In this document: in pieces, positions 14,558 to 23,312 of the stretch | Layout: each line of letters starts with the position of its first letter | Position numbering within the stretch: the stretch's first letter is position 1 | Assembly (NCBI RefSeq): GCF_020783335.1 | Contig: NZ_CP086068.1 | Span: forward strand, 4,278,001-4,342,000 | Reading direction: 5' to 3' | Source of the DNA: Mucilaginibacter daejeonensis | GTDB lineage: Bacteria > Bacteroidota > Bacteroidia > Sphingobacteriales > Sphingobacteriaceae | Length of the DNA: 64,000 nucleotides | Translations under genes and position numbers: made by a program | The notes under the pieces: generated by a model | What the model saw: only the letters and a program-made list of their open reading frames with translations | What the model was told of the DNA's origin: nothing | Database searches by the model: none

Positions 14558-15874
14558 TTATTGTGTGGCCAGCCATGATCTCGGGTTCTGCGGCGTCTCC
14601 ACATTGCGGATCTCGAAGTGTACGATGGTCTCGCCCGTAGCAGGATCGGTGGCCGCCGCGCCCAGTGTTTGGCGGGTGGTCACCTTTTGGCCTTTACTTA
14701 CCGATACCGACTTCAAATTCACGTAACCGGTAAAGTACGCACCATGACGGATGATCACCATGTAACTACCGGCCACATCCACCACGTTGGTCACCTCGCC
14801 CTCAAAAACGGAACGTACGGCAGCGCCTGCACCTGTTCGGATGTCGATACCCTGGTTGTCGTTAGTGATCCCTTCTGATCGGTATATACCGAACTCCTGT
14901 ACCACCTGACCTGCGCCTACCGGCCATGGTAAACGGCCGCGGTTACCCAAAAAGTCGTTCGACAGCTTGGCCGCCTCCGGGGTTGCGGTCAGGATCTGTG
15001 AGTCGGTCTTGCGTTCGATCACCTTTGGCTTGGCGGCCTCGGCTATCTCGGCGGCCGATTTATTCTCGGCACGAGCCTTCTCGGCAGCGGCTGCGGCACG
15101 ACGGGCAGCTTCGGCACGAGCCTCGGCCTCTGCCTTGCGGCGTGCCTCGGCGATCTCACGTGCCAAAGCACGGTTGAACTGCCTGTTGATCTGTGCGTAT
15201 TGGGCCTGTAAGTTCTTTTGTTGTTTTTTGAGCTGGCCTTCTTGTTTAGACAGGTCTTGCGCTACTTTATCCTGTTCGCTGCGTTGCTTGCCCAGGTTCT
15301 CTTTCTCTTTCTCTTGCTCCTGCAAAAGCGAACTTTTCTGGTTCTTGGTACGGTCCAGCTCGTTGATCTTTACGTGAAGTTCCTTTTGGGTACCCTCAAT
15401 GGATGCTGCCTGACGCTCCCGGTAGGTACCGAATTGCTGCAAGTACTTTAAACGCTTAAAGGCCTGATTAAAATCTTTAGAGGCGAACACGAACATGAGC
15501 TTGTTGTAAGCGCTCTGGTTACGGTAGGCGAACACGATCATGGCCGCATACTCTTTTTTGAGCTGATCCAGCTGGCCTTGCAGGGTGTGTACCGTGTTGG
15601 TATTGCTGTTGATCTGGCTGTTGAGCAGGCGTATCTCAGAGTTAACGGTCTTGATCTTCTCCTCGCGCAGACCGATCTGGGCTTTTAAGATATTGAGCTG
15701 CTTGATGGTGGCGCGCTTGTTATTGCGGGTCTCCTCATACTCGCGGCGCAGGTCCTCCAGTTCGGCAGTTATCTTATCCCGACGGCGTTTCAGTTCGGCA
15801 CTGCTTTGCGCATGAGCTTTATTAAAAAGGCATAAGCTTAGTACCAGGAACAGTGCAAGTCTCAAAAATTTCAT
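14558..15874 (-). CDS. EnvC-like coiled-coil protein with degenerate LytM (M23) domain
   Basis: A 438-residue exported protein. The ATG at 15874 gives a signal peptide (residues 1-23, ending KAHAQ) and leaves 19 bases to the upstream gene; an earlier ATG at 15910 would overlap it. A long coiled coil (about 25-270, rich in Lys, Glu, Gln, Arg, Ala) precedes a C-terminal LytM/peptidase M23 fold (about 320-438). The zinc ligands appear lost: the usual HxGxD is NDNQGIDI, the YxHL motif is GYVNL, and the HLHFE motif is IVHFE. This is how EnvC-type regulators look, which activate amidases at the division site and do not cleave wall themselves. It is transcribed with the DUF4292, TPR and dut genes. 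Confidence 0.9.
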   Translation of the reverse strand: MKFLRLALFLVLSLCLFNKAHAQSSAELKRRRDKITAELEDLRREYEETRNNKRATIKQLNILKAQIGLREEKIKTVNSEIRLLNSQINSNTNTVHTLQGQLDQLKKEYAAMIVFAYRNQSAYNKLMFVFASKDFNQAFKRLKYLQQFGTYRERQAASIEGTQKELHVKINELDRTKNQKSSLLQEQEKEKENLGKQRSEQDKVAQDLSKQEGQLKKQQKNLQAQYAQINRQFNRALAREIAEARRKAEAEARAEAARRAAAAAEKARAENKSAAEIAEAAKPKVIERKTDSQILTATPEAAKLSNDFLGNRGRLPWPVGAGQVVQEFGIYRSEGITNDNQGIDIRTGAGAAVRSVFEGEVTNVVDVAGSYMVIIRHGAYFTGYVNLKSVSVSKGQKVTTRQTLGAAATDPATGETIVHFEIRNVETPQNPRSWLATQ

Positions 15875-15893
15875 CCTGCCCAAAAGTATGATT

Positions 15894-16706
15894 TTAATTG
15901 GCAGGTTCAAACCGCTCAGGAATGCTGAACGGATATTCGAGCACCTTATTGAACTCGGTGCGGTTGTATTCTAACTTAGCATTGATGGTCTTGCTTTTAA
16001 CGGCCGATGTGATGTTGATCACCGATGGGATCACACGGCCTTCATCGGCCTGAATGAACTGGCTGTTGGTCACCTTGAGCGACTGGCCCACGGCAGGGTT
16101 GGCCAGCGAGGTTTGCGTCACCTTTTGATCAGGACCTACCAGCAGGCTGTATACCAGATCGCGCAGGTTACCGCTCAAAGTGGCATTGCCATTTGCGCCG
16201 TTGGTGATGTTACTGTTAGCATCCAGCAGTTCAGGAATGGCATTACCTACCAGTAAGGATTCGATGGTCAGGTAATTGACCTGGCGGCTGGCGTAGTTGT
16301 AAATGTAGCTGAACGGCTTTTTAAGGTATACGCCTTGAATCTTGTTGATCACAATGATACTATCGGGCGTGATCAGCGCACGGGCAGCCTCTATGCCTAA
16401 TATGGCGGTTACCGATACCCAGATCTTTTTGCCATGCTGTATGCGGATATTCAGCGTTACATCGTTGTTCTTCCCATCGATGCTGAGCTGCGTTTTGGCC
16501 CTGCCCGAAAAGGTATTGAAAGGCGTTTGCCTGGCTTTTACCGCCGCAACGCGCGCAGCAGCAGGATTAGCTGTAGTAGTAGGCTTGGTCGCTACCGCCA
16601 CGCTATCGGCGGTGCGGGTGACCAGCTTTTTCTTCGACTTACAGCTGGCCAGTACGGCCAAGCATATCAGTATGATGGGTAGTTTATTCGAAATACTTTT
16701 TCTCAT
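15894..16706 (-). CDS. DUF4292 lipoprotein
   Basis: A 270-residue lipoprotein with signal peptide ending in the lipobox LASC (Cys22), then a basic/Thr-Ala-rich linker and a beta-rich domain (about 60-270) of the DUF4292 type, recognised by FSGRAKTQLSIDGKNNDVTL and the middle motif RQVNYLTIESLLVGN. The fold family resembles LolA/LolB-like lipid-binding sheets, so an envelope lipid- or lipoprotein-handling role is possible, but that is inference. The start codon lies 23 bases inside the TPR gene, so translation is coupled. In related genomes this gene neighbours TPR and EnvC-like genes, matching what is seen here. Confidence 0.87.
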   Translation of the reverse strand: MRKSISNKLPIILICLAVLASCKSKKKLVTRTADSVAVATKPTTTANPAAARVAAVKARQTPFNTFSGRAKTQLSIDGKNNDVTLNIRIQHGKKIWVSVTAILGIEAARALITPDSIIVINKIQGVYLKKPFSYIYNYASRQVNYLTIESLLVGNAIPELLDANSNITNGANGNATLSGNLRDLVYSLLVGPDQKVTQTSLANPAVGQSLKVTNSQFIQADEGRVIPSVINITSAVKSKTINAKLEYNRTEFNKVLEYPFSIPERFEPAN

Positions 16707-18402
16707 TGATCTTACGGTCTAACAAGGGCGATGCGGCGCCCAGTTGTTTTGCTTTCTTCCAGTTCTGTAAGGCAGCTTCGGTATCGCCCAGGTGGAACAG
16801 GATGTCGCCATAGTGCTCTACCTGCGTGGCCTTGTCCTTGTTGTGCACCAGTGCCTTTTCCATCCACTCCTTCGCCTCGGCATACTTTTTTTGCCTGAAC
16901 AATATCCAGGCATATGTATCCTCGAACGAAGCAGTATTAGGCTGCAGATCGATGCTGTGTTTGGACATCACCGCTGCTTTCTCCAGCTCCTCACCCCGTA
17001 TAGACAGATAATATGCGTAGTTGTTTAATGTGTACGCATTGTCGGGGTTAAAGGTGAGCGAGCGGGTGTAAGCCTCATCTGAGCGGCCATTGTCTTTCAG
17101 TTCGTGATAGCAATCGCCCAGGGCGGCGTAAGCTTGGGCCGAAAGGTCCTTATCGTCAAATTGCAGGGCTACGGTATTTTTAAGGTAGCTCAGCGCTTTT
17201 GGAGCTTCCCTTTTTTGCAGATAGGCCACCCCTACCATGTAGTTCATCCAGGCCTGGTTAGGGAACAAGGATAGAGCGTTATCACCATCCTTGATAGCCT
17301 CATCGAGCGCATTGTCGGCCAGTTCGAGGCGTACCAGTTGCTCATGCACCTGGTAGATCTCGCCATTGATCTGCACCGAGCGTTTGTAAGCCTCGCGTGC
17401 CTCTTTGTAATTGCCGCTTTGAGCTAATATGTCGCCGTAAATGGCAAAGGCTTTAGCCTCATTAGGATGAACGGTGGTAAGGATGCGACTCAGGCGCAAA
17501 GCGCTGGCCTTGGCATTAGGGTCGCCCATGCGGGGCATATACCCTAACACGATGCGTACCTTTTGATCGATATCCAGATCGGGCGAGGCAAAGGCCAGTT
17601 CCAACTGTTTAAAACTGGCCTCTATTTCATTCTTTGACCGATAGGTCTCGGCAAGTGCTAAATGCACCATACCATTATCGGGCCGGGCCTTTTCACCTTT
17701 AAGCAAGATGCTAAGCGCCTTGTCAGGAAATTTATTGGAGTTGTAGATCTCGCCCAGGAGCAGGTAATAGCGGATCTGGTCGGGGTTACGGTCGATCAGG
17801 CCTTGCAGTTCGGACGCTGCCTTATCAATGTTGCCCAATTTGAGGTATACCTTTTGCCTGTTGGCCACCAGGTCATCGGTGAGGCCGGTCATCTGTTCCA
17901 GCTTGTCGTAAACAGCAAGTGCATCGTTGTACTTCTGTTCTACATAATAGGCGTTGGCCTTATCAAAATAGTAATCGGGCTTACCCGGGCCAAGCCTTAG
18001 CAATTCGTCCAGCACGCGCTGCAGGCGGGGCATGTCATTGCTTTTTTCATAACTATCGGCCAGAGCCAGCCAGTACCACTCATTATCGGGTTTGATAGAT
18101 ACGGCCTTTTCCAAAAGCTCGCGCGCCGAGGTAGGATCGTTCTGTAATTTTTTGAGGCCCGAGAGCTGGTACATAGCCGCATCATTACCGGCATCGAGCT
18201 GTAACACGCGGGCGAACATATCGCCGGCGCCTTTCAGATCTTCGATGGTCTTTTTGCGCATACCCTCAAAGTACATCTGCTGCACAACGATACTATCAGT
18301 AGCGTTAACAGGCGTACGCCCAGGCAACGCGCTACCACCGCTTTGGGCCGTGGCCGCCAGCGGAAGCAATAATGATACGATACCCCAATACCTCGACCTC
18401 AT
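16684..18402 (-). CDS. Exported tetratricopeptide-repeat protein
   Basis: A 572-residue protein with a signal peptide (residues 1-19, ending ATAQ) and TPR repeats along nearly its whole length (about 40-560); helices with the pattern A-xx-Y-xx-L/A-G-xx-x and P at repeat ends are visible, such as AYAALGDCYHELKDNGRSDE and NAYTLNNYAYYLSIRG. No catalytic domain is present, so it is expected to act as a protein-binding scaffold in the periplasm. It sits between dut (6-base gap) and the DUF4292 lipoprotein (23-base overlap), forming a conserved-looking envelope cluster with the EnvC-like protein. Confidence 0.9.
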   Translation of the reverse strand: MRSRYWGIVSLLLPLAATAQSGGSALPGRTPVNATDSIVVQQMYFEGMRKKTIEDLKGAGDMFARVLQLDAGNDAAMYQLSGLKKLQNDPTSARELLEKAVSIKPDNEWYWLALADSYEKSNDMPRLQRVLDELLRLGPGKPDYYFDKANAYYVEQKYNDALAVYDKLEQMTGLTDDLVANRQKVYLKLGNIDKAASELQGLIDRNPDQIRYYLLLGEIYNSNKFPDKALSILLKGEKARPDNGMVHLALAETYRSKNEIEASFKQLELAFASPDLDIDQKVRIVLGYMPRMGDPNAKASALRLSRILTTVHPNEAKAFAIYGDILAQSGNYKEAREAYKRSVQINGEIYQVHEQLVRLELADNALDEAIKDGDNALSLFPNQAWMNYMVGVAYLQKREAPKALSYLKNTVALQFDDKDLSAQAYAALGDCYHELKDNGRSDEAYTRSLTFNPDNAYTLNNYAYYLSIRGEELEKAAVMSKHSIDLQPNTASFEDTYAWILFRQKKYAEAKEWMEKALVHNKDKATQVEHYGDILFHLGDTEAALQNWKKAKQLGAASPLLDRKINEKKYFE

Positions 18403-18408
18403 GTGTTG

Positions 18409-18843
18409 TCAACCTATACCGGTGTGGCCATAACCGCCCATACCACGCGATGTTTCGGTAAGTACCTCTACCTGCTCCCATTCAACCTTTTCGTGCTTGG
18501 CCACCACCATCTGTGCGATGCGGTCGCCGGCGTTGATCTCAAAATCAACGTCGGAAAAATTGATCAGCAGCACTTTGATCTCTCCGCGGTAATCAGCATC
18601 TACCGTACCGGGCGAGTTCACTATACCTATACCATGTTTGAACGCTAAACCACTGCGCGGGCGTATCTGTGCCTCAAAACTTTCCGGCAGTTCGATATGC
18701 AGGCCCGTCGGGATCAGTTTACGCTCCATGGGCTTTAGTACAACGGTCTCTGCCACATCGGCGCGGAGGTCCATACCAGCGGCATGTAGGGTCTCATAAG
18801 CCGGAAGGCTGTTCTTTGAGTTGTTGATAATACGAATGATCAT
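18409..18843 (-). CDS. dut: Deoxyuridine 5'-triphosphate nucleotidohydrolase
   Basis: dUTPase splits dUTP to dUMP and pyrophosphate, keeping uracil out of DNA. The 144-residue protein has the five motifs of the trimeric family: AGMDLRA (motif 1), RPRSGLA (2), GTVDADYRGE (3, catalytic Asp), GDRIAQMV (4) and the C-terminal RGMGGYGHTG (5). Length is typical. It directly abuts the flippase gene upstream (no gap) and the TPR gene downstream, so a nucleotide-pool enzyme is embedded in an envelope operon; this placement is probably only a matter of shared transcription. Confidence 0.97.
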   Translation of the reverse strand: MIIRIINNSKNSLPAYETLHAAGMDLRADVAETVVLKPMERKLIPTGLHIELPESFEAQIRPRSGLAFKHGIGIVNSPGTVDADYRGEIKVLLINFSDVDFEINAGDRIAQMVVAKHEKVEWEQVEVLTETSRGMGGYGHTGIG

Positions 18844-20346
18844 CTATCTTTTGAGTATGGCCAGTATCTGCCTGCGTTCGGCAAAAAAGGCAACACCGGT
18901 GTAAAGCACCAGCAACGCGTTACCGATCAGCAAACTGCGATGAAATACTGAGAATGATAAATATACGATTACGACCGAACTTACGATGTAAGCCAGGTTC
19001 TTTTTCACATTGTACGGGATGGGATAATTTTGTTGCCCCCAAAGGTACGAGAGCACCATCATGCTACCATACGCGATCAGCGATGCCCAGGCCGATGCCA
19101 TGTAGCTGTATTTGGGGATGAAAAGCACGTTGATCACGATGGTGAGTATAGCGCCCACACCAGAGATGTACAGGCCGTAGCGCGTTTGATCCGATAGCTT
19201 ATACCATACGGACAAGTTCATGTAGATACCCAAACTCACGTAGCCCAGCAACAGCAGCGGCACCGCTTTGAGTCCTGACCAGTACAGCTGCTGCTGTACT
19301 GCGCCATGGCCTTTAATAAAGCCTTTCATGATCTCGATGTTGGCCACCAACGCTATAAAGATCACCGTTACGGCGATCACAAAATAATCCATGATAAGGG
19401 CATAGGTGTTACCGGCGTTCTGCTTTTTGGCCTGGCTGAAAAAGAAGGGTTCGGCACCCAACCTGAACGCCTGGACAAAGATGTTGAGGAACACGGCGAT
19501 CTTAGCACACGCACCGTAGATACCCGTCTCGCTGGCACTGATAGAAGCGGGCAGGAATTTGCCTAAAAGTAATTTATCAAGGTTCTCGTTGATCACGAAC
19601 GACAGGTTGGCCACCAGTACCGGCCAGCTGTAACTTAGCATCTCCCTGAACATTGGGCGGTCAAAGTTCGGTCGCAACAACAGGAACTCGGGCAGCAACA
19701 ATACCAGCGTCAAGGCACTGGCGATCAGGTTCGACAGGAATACATACCCTATCCACCCTTGTCTGAACCAGCCGCTCAGCCACTCGTGGCCCGGCAACCG
19801 GTTGCTGATCATGTATGGGATACCGTAAATAAAAAGCAGGTTAAGCATGATGAACACCAGTACGTTGATGCATTTGATCAACCCGTACCTGCCCGGCCTG
19901 CCATTGGCCCTGATCCGTGCGAAAGGGATCACACACCAGGCATCCAACAGTAGTACACCAATAAAGTAGGCCACGTACTTCACGTGATCTTGCAGCGGCG
20001 TTTGCGGATCTACCCGTACCAATTCGGCTATATTGGTGATAAAGGGCAGTACGGCCACCAAAAAGATGAGGCTAATGCCCAGTATGGCGCCAAAGGTGTT
20101 GTTATATACCTGTTCTTTTTCGTCTGGGCGTTTGTTAAGGTATCTGAAAAAGGTGGTCTCCATACCAAAGGCCAGTATAGGGTTGATCATAGATACCCAA
20201 CTGAACATGGTAGTGAAAATGCCGTACACCTTGGCCGGGTAGGCGCTCACATATATTTTGGTGAGGAAGAAATTAAGAATGCGCGGCGCTATGGTAGTTA
20301 GCCCGTAAACGGCGGTTTGTCCGGCAAATTTTTTAGCGGTCGACAA
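18844..20346 (-). CDS. Oligosaccharide flippase / polysaccharide biosynthesis membrane protein
   Basis: A 500-residue integral membrane protein of the MOP superfamily (Wzx/RfbX-like) with 12-14 predicted spans. The family opening is visible at the N-terminus (FAGQTAVYGLTTIAPRILNF), and the C-terminal half shows repeated hydrophobic spans such as SLGIYMNLSVWYKLSD and ILTIVINVLFIPKYSYMAS, which are typical. Such proteins flip undecaprenyl-linked sugar units across the inner membrane. It may serve the surface-glycan genes at 60-64 kb, but it is distant from them and may equally serve peptidoglycan or LPS precursors. It starts the operon that continues with dut. Confidence 0.88.
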   Translation of the reverse strand: MSTAKKFAGQTAVYGLTTIAPRILNFFLTKIYVSAYPAKVYGIFTTMFSWVSMINPILAFGMETTFFRYLNKRPDEKEQVYNNTFGAILGISLIFLVAVLPFITNIAELVRVDPQTPLQDHVKYVAYFIGVLLLDAWCVIPFARIRANGRPGRYGLIKCINVLVFIMLNLLFIYGIPYMISNRLPGHEWLSGWFRQGWIGYVFLSNLIASALTLVLLLPEFLLLRPNFDRPMFREMLSYSWPVLVANLSFVINENLDKLLLGKFLPASISASETGIYGACAKIAVFLNIFVQAFRLGAEPFFFSQAKKQNAGNTYALIMDYFVIAVTVIFIALVANIEIMKGFIKGHGAVQQQLYWSGLKAVPLLLLGYVSLGIYMNLSVWYKLSDQTRYGLYISGVGAILTIVINVLFIPKYSYMASAWASLIAYGSMMVLSYLWGQQNYPIPYNVKKNLAYIVSSVVIVYLSFSVFHRSLLIGNALLVLYTGVAFFAERRQILAILKR

Positions 20347-20396
20347 TTTGAGAATTTTCTTTTATTGAAAAGAAGAAGCGTTAATGATTATCGGCT

Positions 20397-20448
20397 ATGG
20401 TTCATGGAAGCTCCAATGCTAATGTAGCTGCTATGAACTATGAACCAT
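20397..20448. repeat. Spacer-type inverted repeat between acylphosphatase and flippase genes
   Basis: ATGGTTCAT (20397-20405) and ATGAACCAT (20440-20448) are exact inverted complements within a stretch that repeats the words CTATGAA and TATGAAC several times up to 20459. It is an intergenic hairpin-forming spacer without a T-run. Confidence 0.5.
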
Positions 20449-20464
20449 CAGTTATGAACCGAAC

Positions 20465-20740
20465 TCACCTCTTCACTACCTCAAAGTTACGATAGTTTTT
20501 TACTTCGCCTTCGGTCGTATCAACGGAGGTAACCCTGGCGCGCTCGGGTCCTTCGTTACACCAGTCTAAAAACATGTCGATCAGCGTTGGTTCGGCTTCG
20601 GCCTCTATATATACATCGCCGTTACTTTCGTTGCGTACAAAACCGCGAATGCCTAACTGATCGGCCACAGCCTTAGTACTGGCCCTGTAGAACACGCCCT
20701 GCACCTTCCCTTTTACCGTTATATTCAAATGCTTGATCAT
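20465..20740 (-). CDS. acyP: Acylphosphatase
   Basis: A 91-residue single-domain acylphosphatase, which hydrolyses acyl phosphates such as acetyl phosphate or 1,3-bisphosphoglycerate. The two active-site residues are in place: Arg19 in GKVQGVFYRAST and Asn37 in GFVRNESNGDVYIEAE. Length matches the family (about 90). It is located between the amidohydrolase gene (54-base gap upstream) and the flippase (118-base gap downstream), all on the minus strand. No regulatory site is evident. Confidence 0.95.
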   Translation of the reverse strand: MIKHLNITVKGKVQGVFYRASTKAVADQLGIRGFVRNESNGDVYIEAEAEPTLIDMFLDWCNEGPERARVTSVDTTEGEVKNYRNFEVVKR

Positions 20741-20794
20741 AGCCGTTGTTATATAACTGCAATGATACGGCTAATGTTCAATAACGCCGCAGAT

Positions 20795-21958
20795 CTACAA
20801 TAAACGTTTTACGCGGGTATCGGCCGTGATCTGCATCCCATCAAGCCCGGTGATCAGGTTGAGGCCCGGGGTCTTGCCCGGTTCGATCGAGCCCATCTCA
20901 TCATCGATACCCAGGAACCGGGCACCATTCAAGGTACCCCATTGCAGCAAGGTAGCCAGCGGCAGGGCCGGAAAATGCTTATGGATGGTATGCATCTCGC
21001 TGAGGATGCAAAGCCTGTCATTAGAGGCCAAACTATCAGTACCGAGAGTGATATTAAAACCTTCGTCGGCAAAAAGGTCGATCTTTGGCAGGCGCCCCTC
21101 GATGTACATATTGGCGTTAGGGCAAAAGCACCAGTTGATCTTGCGGTCAAAGCGCTTTACAAAGTATATGTCTTTCAGATTAGTGCAGGTATTGTGCACC
21201 AACAGGATCTTTTGCTTGTTGCTTAGCAGCGGGATCACCGATTGGATAGAGTTACGGGCCTGTGGCTTAAAGTAACTGATATCCATCCCAAAGGCCTCAT
21301 ACAATTCCAGAAAACGACCGTGCTTGTAGCGGTAAAACTTATTCTCGTCCTCACATTCCTGGTTGTGGATGCTTAGCATGTTATCATGCTTGTCACAATA
21401 GGTCTTGATGAGCCTGAACAACTCTTTTGAAACGGAGTATGGCGCGTGCGGGGTAATACTTGACGGCAGCGGCTTGAATTGCTTTAGCAGTTCCAGCGCA
21501 TCCTGAAAGGCCTGTTCGGCACGTTCGGGCAAAAAGCTGAATATCTCGAGAAAGGTGTGATAGTACAGCTTACTGCTATTTTTAATGGCGATAGAATGCG
21601 CACCGTTGGCAATATCGCCCACGGCCACTATACCATTATCATACATTTGCTGATCGGCAGCCTTTGCCGCGTCTGCAACGGCACCATCGTCTGAGTTGCG
21701 AAGCTGCTGAATGTTCTTGATAAAATCGACCAGCCCCGTGCTTTTAGGTACCTGCTGATGCAGGTGCGACAATTCGATATGGCAATGGGTGTTCACAAAA
21801 CCCGGGCATATAATGCCGCTCAATTGTTCTACCGGTGTGTCGGGAGGGGCTACTGTATCAACTGATACGATCTTACCGAGGTCATTAACAGTGACTATTC
21901 CATTTCTTACAGGATCGGCATTAACAGGAAAAACGTAATCGGCTCTAAAACTTTTCAT
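20795..21958 (-). CDS. Metal-dependent amidohydrolase (SsnA/aminofutalosine deaminase-like)
   Basis: A 387-residue cytosolic amidohydrolase-superfamily enzyme. Visible motifs are the metal-binding opening PGFVNTHCHIELSHL, HAPYSVS, SIHNQECEDE, the metal His in LLVHNTC and the Asp of LGTDSLASND; the C-terminal region (EPGKTPGLNLI) closes the composite beta-sandwich. The pattern is that of aminohydrolases acting on adenine-type or other amino heterocycles, and aminodeoxyfutalosine deaminase of the futalosine menaquinone route is one possibility. The substrate cannot be settled from this sequence, and no other mqn gene is in the window. Confidence 0.88.
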   Translation of the reverse strand: MKSFRADYVFPVNADPVRNGIVTVNDLGKIVSVDTVAPPDTPVEQLSGIICPGFVNTHCHIELSHLHQQVPKSTGLVDFIKNIQQLRNSDDGAVADAAKAADQQMYDNGIVAVGDIANGAHSIAIKNSSKLYYHTFLEIFSFLPERAEQAFQDALELLKQFKPLPSSITPHAPYSVSKELFRLIKTYCDKHDNMLSIHNQECEDENKFYRYKHGRFLELYEAFGMDISYFKPQARNSIQSVIPLLSNKQKILLVHNTCTNLKDIYFVKRFDRKINWCFCPNANMYIEGRLPKIDLFADEGFNITLGTDSLASNDRLCILSEMHTIHKHFPALPLATLLQWGTLNGARFLGIDDEMGSIEPGKTPGLNLITGLDGMQITADTRVKRLL

Positions 21959-22114
21959 CTAATGAAATTGAAACTATGACCCCCAAACCAATCTACACAT
22001 TTTAACTCCAATAACAATATATCAACAAAAATAACACACAATTTAACTTATAGTTATACATGCCAATTTTACATTTCAAAAACCGAGCCGTAAAACTGGA
22101 TCCCGATATTTAGC

Positions 22115-22122
22115 TATCTTTG
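22115..22122 (+). promoter_or_regulatory. -7 promoter element overlapping the rlmN start region
   Basis: TATCTTTG matches TAnnTTTG exactly and ends only 4 bases before the GTG start at 22127. The predicted transcription start therefore falls on or within a few bases of the start codon, pointing to a leaderless mRNA. Confidence 0.65.
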
Positions 22123-22126
22123 TGTT

Positions 22127-23194
22127 GTGATTTCAAACAATAGTAAGATCGACATCCGCAGCCTGAGTTTGGAAACTCTGCAACAACACTTTACAGTCCT
22201 GGGCGAAAAAAGTTTTAGGGCTAAGCAAGTATATGAGTGGCTTTGGAAAAGATCATGTGTCTCATTTGAGGACATGAGTAATATTTCTAAAGAACTGCGC
22301 AAAAAGCTGGAAGAAACTTTCACCATCAATAATGTGGTGATCAATAACTCACAGTTTAGTGCCGATAAAACTATAAAAAATTCCTTTAAGTTGCACGATA
22401 CGCATTTAATTGAAGGTGTTTTGATCCCCACCACAGAGCGTATGACGGCCTGTGTATCATCTCAAGTAGGCTGTAGCCTGACCTGTAAGTTCTGCGCTAC
22501 CGGTTATATGGACCGTAAACGCAACCTCAACCCCGACGAGATATACGACCAGGTGGTGCTGCTAAGCCAGCAGGCCCAGCAGAATTACGGCATCCCCTTA
22601 ACCAATATCGTGTACATGGGTATGGGTGAGCCGCTGCTTAATTATGCTAACGTATTGAAGTCGGTTGAACGTATCACGGCCGAGGACGGTTTGAACATGG
22701 CGGCCAAGCGCATCACGGTATCTACCGCGGGTATCGCCAAAATGATCAAGAAGCTGGGCGACGACCAGGTAAAGTTCAACCTGGCGTTATCACTCCATGC
22801 CGCTAACGATGATAAGCGTAACCAGATCATGCCGATCAATGAGCAGAACTCGTTGAAGGCATTAGCCGAGGCACTAAAATACTATTACAACAAGACAAAG
22901 AACGCGGTCACTTACGAGTACATCATCTTCCACAATTTTAATGATGAACTGCAGGACGCCATGGAGCTGGCGCGCTTTTGCAAGCACCTTCCCTGCAAGG
23001 TCAATATCATTGAGTATAACCCTATATCGTTCGCCGATTTCCTGAACGCCGGCGAGGACAAGATCGACGCTTTTGCCGCATACCTGCGTAAGCAAGGTAT
23101 CATCACCAATGTTCGCCGCAGCCGTGGTAAGGACATTGATGCGGCCTGCGGTCAGTTAGCTGTGAAGGATAAAGCAGCTGCAGCGGTAGAGTAA
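22127..23194 (+). CDS. rlmN: Dual-specificity 23S rRNA/tRNA adenine-C2 methyltransferase RlmN
   Basis: A radical-SAM enzyme of 355 residues that methylates C2 of A2503 in 23S rRNA and of A37 in some tRNAs. The [4Fe-4S] cluster motif CxxxCxxC is Cys116, Cys120 and Cys123 in CSLTCKFCATG. The following GMGEPLLNY and the C-terminal Cys-containing GKDIDAACGQLA, bearing the methyl-carrying Cys, complete the RlmN pattern. The start is GTG at 22127; the product MISNNSKIDIRSLSLETLQ aligns with the usual N-terminus of relatives, and there is no later ATG before residue 50. A perfect -7 element sits 4-12 bases upstream, so the mRNA may be leaderless. Confidence 0.96.
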   Translation: MISNNSKIDIRSLSLETLQQHFTVLGEKSFRAKQVYEWLWKRSCVSFEDMSNISKELRKKLEETFTINNVVINNSQFSADKTIKNSFKLHDTHLIEGVLIPTTERMTACVSSQVGCSLTCKFCATGYMDRKRNLNPDEIYDQVVLLSQQAQQNYGIPLTNIVYMGMGEPLLNYANVLKSVERITAEDGLNMAAKRITVSTAGIAKMIKKLGDDQVKFNLALSLHAANDDKRNQIMPINEQNSLKALAEALKYYYNKTKNAVTYEYIIFHNFNDELQDAMELARFCKHLPCKVNIIEYNPISFADFLNAGEDKIDAFAAYLRKQGIITNVRRSRGKDIDAACGQLAVKDKAAAAVE

Positions 23195-23203
23195 CGTTTC
23201 TTG

Positions 23204-23290
23204 AGTGGCAGTTGGAAAGTGACAGTAGCACTCGGTTCGAGTTACACTACCGCTAACACCAATACTGCCACCGCCACTTGCCACTGCCAG
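23204..23290. repeat. Spacer with imperfect inverted repeat between rlmN and comF-like gene
   Basis: AGTGGCA (23204-23210) and TGCCACT (23279-23285) are inverted complements; between them the words GTGACAGTAG, ACTACCGC and ACTGCCACCGCCACTTG form further weak complementarity. The base composition (tracts of CCACTGCCA) differs from coding DNA. No function is evident. Confidence 0.4.
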
Positions 23291-23312
23291 CAATATCCAT
23301 TAACTTACGGTC

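Noticed and set aside
23195..23312. GGTTCGAGTT resembling a tRNA T-loop
   Set aside because: No acceptor, D or anticodon stem can be built around it; part of a repeated-word spacer.
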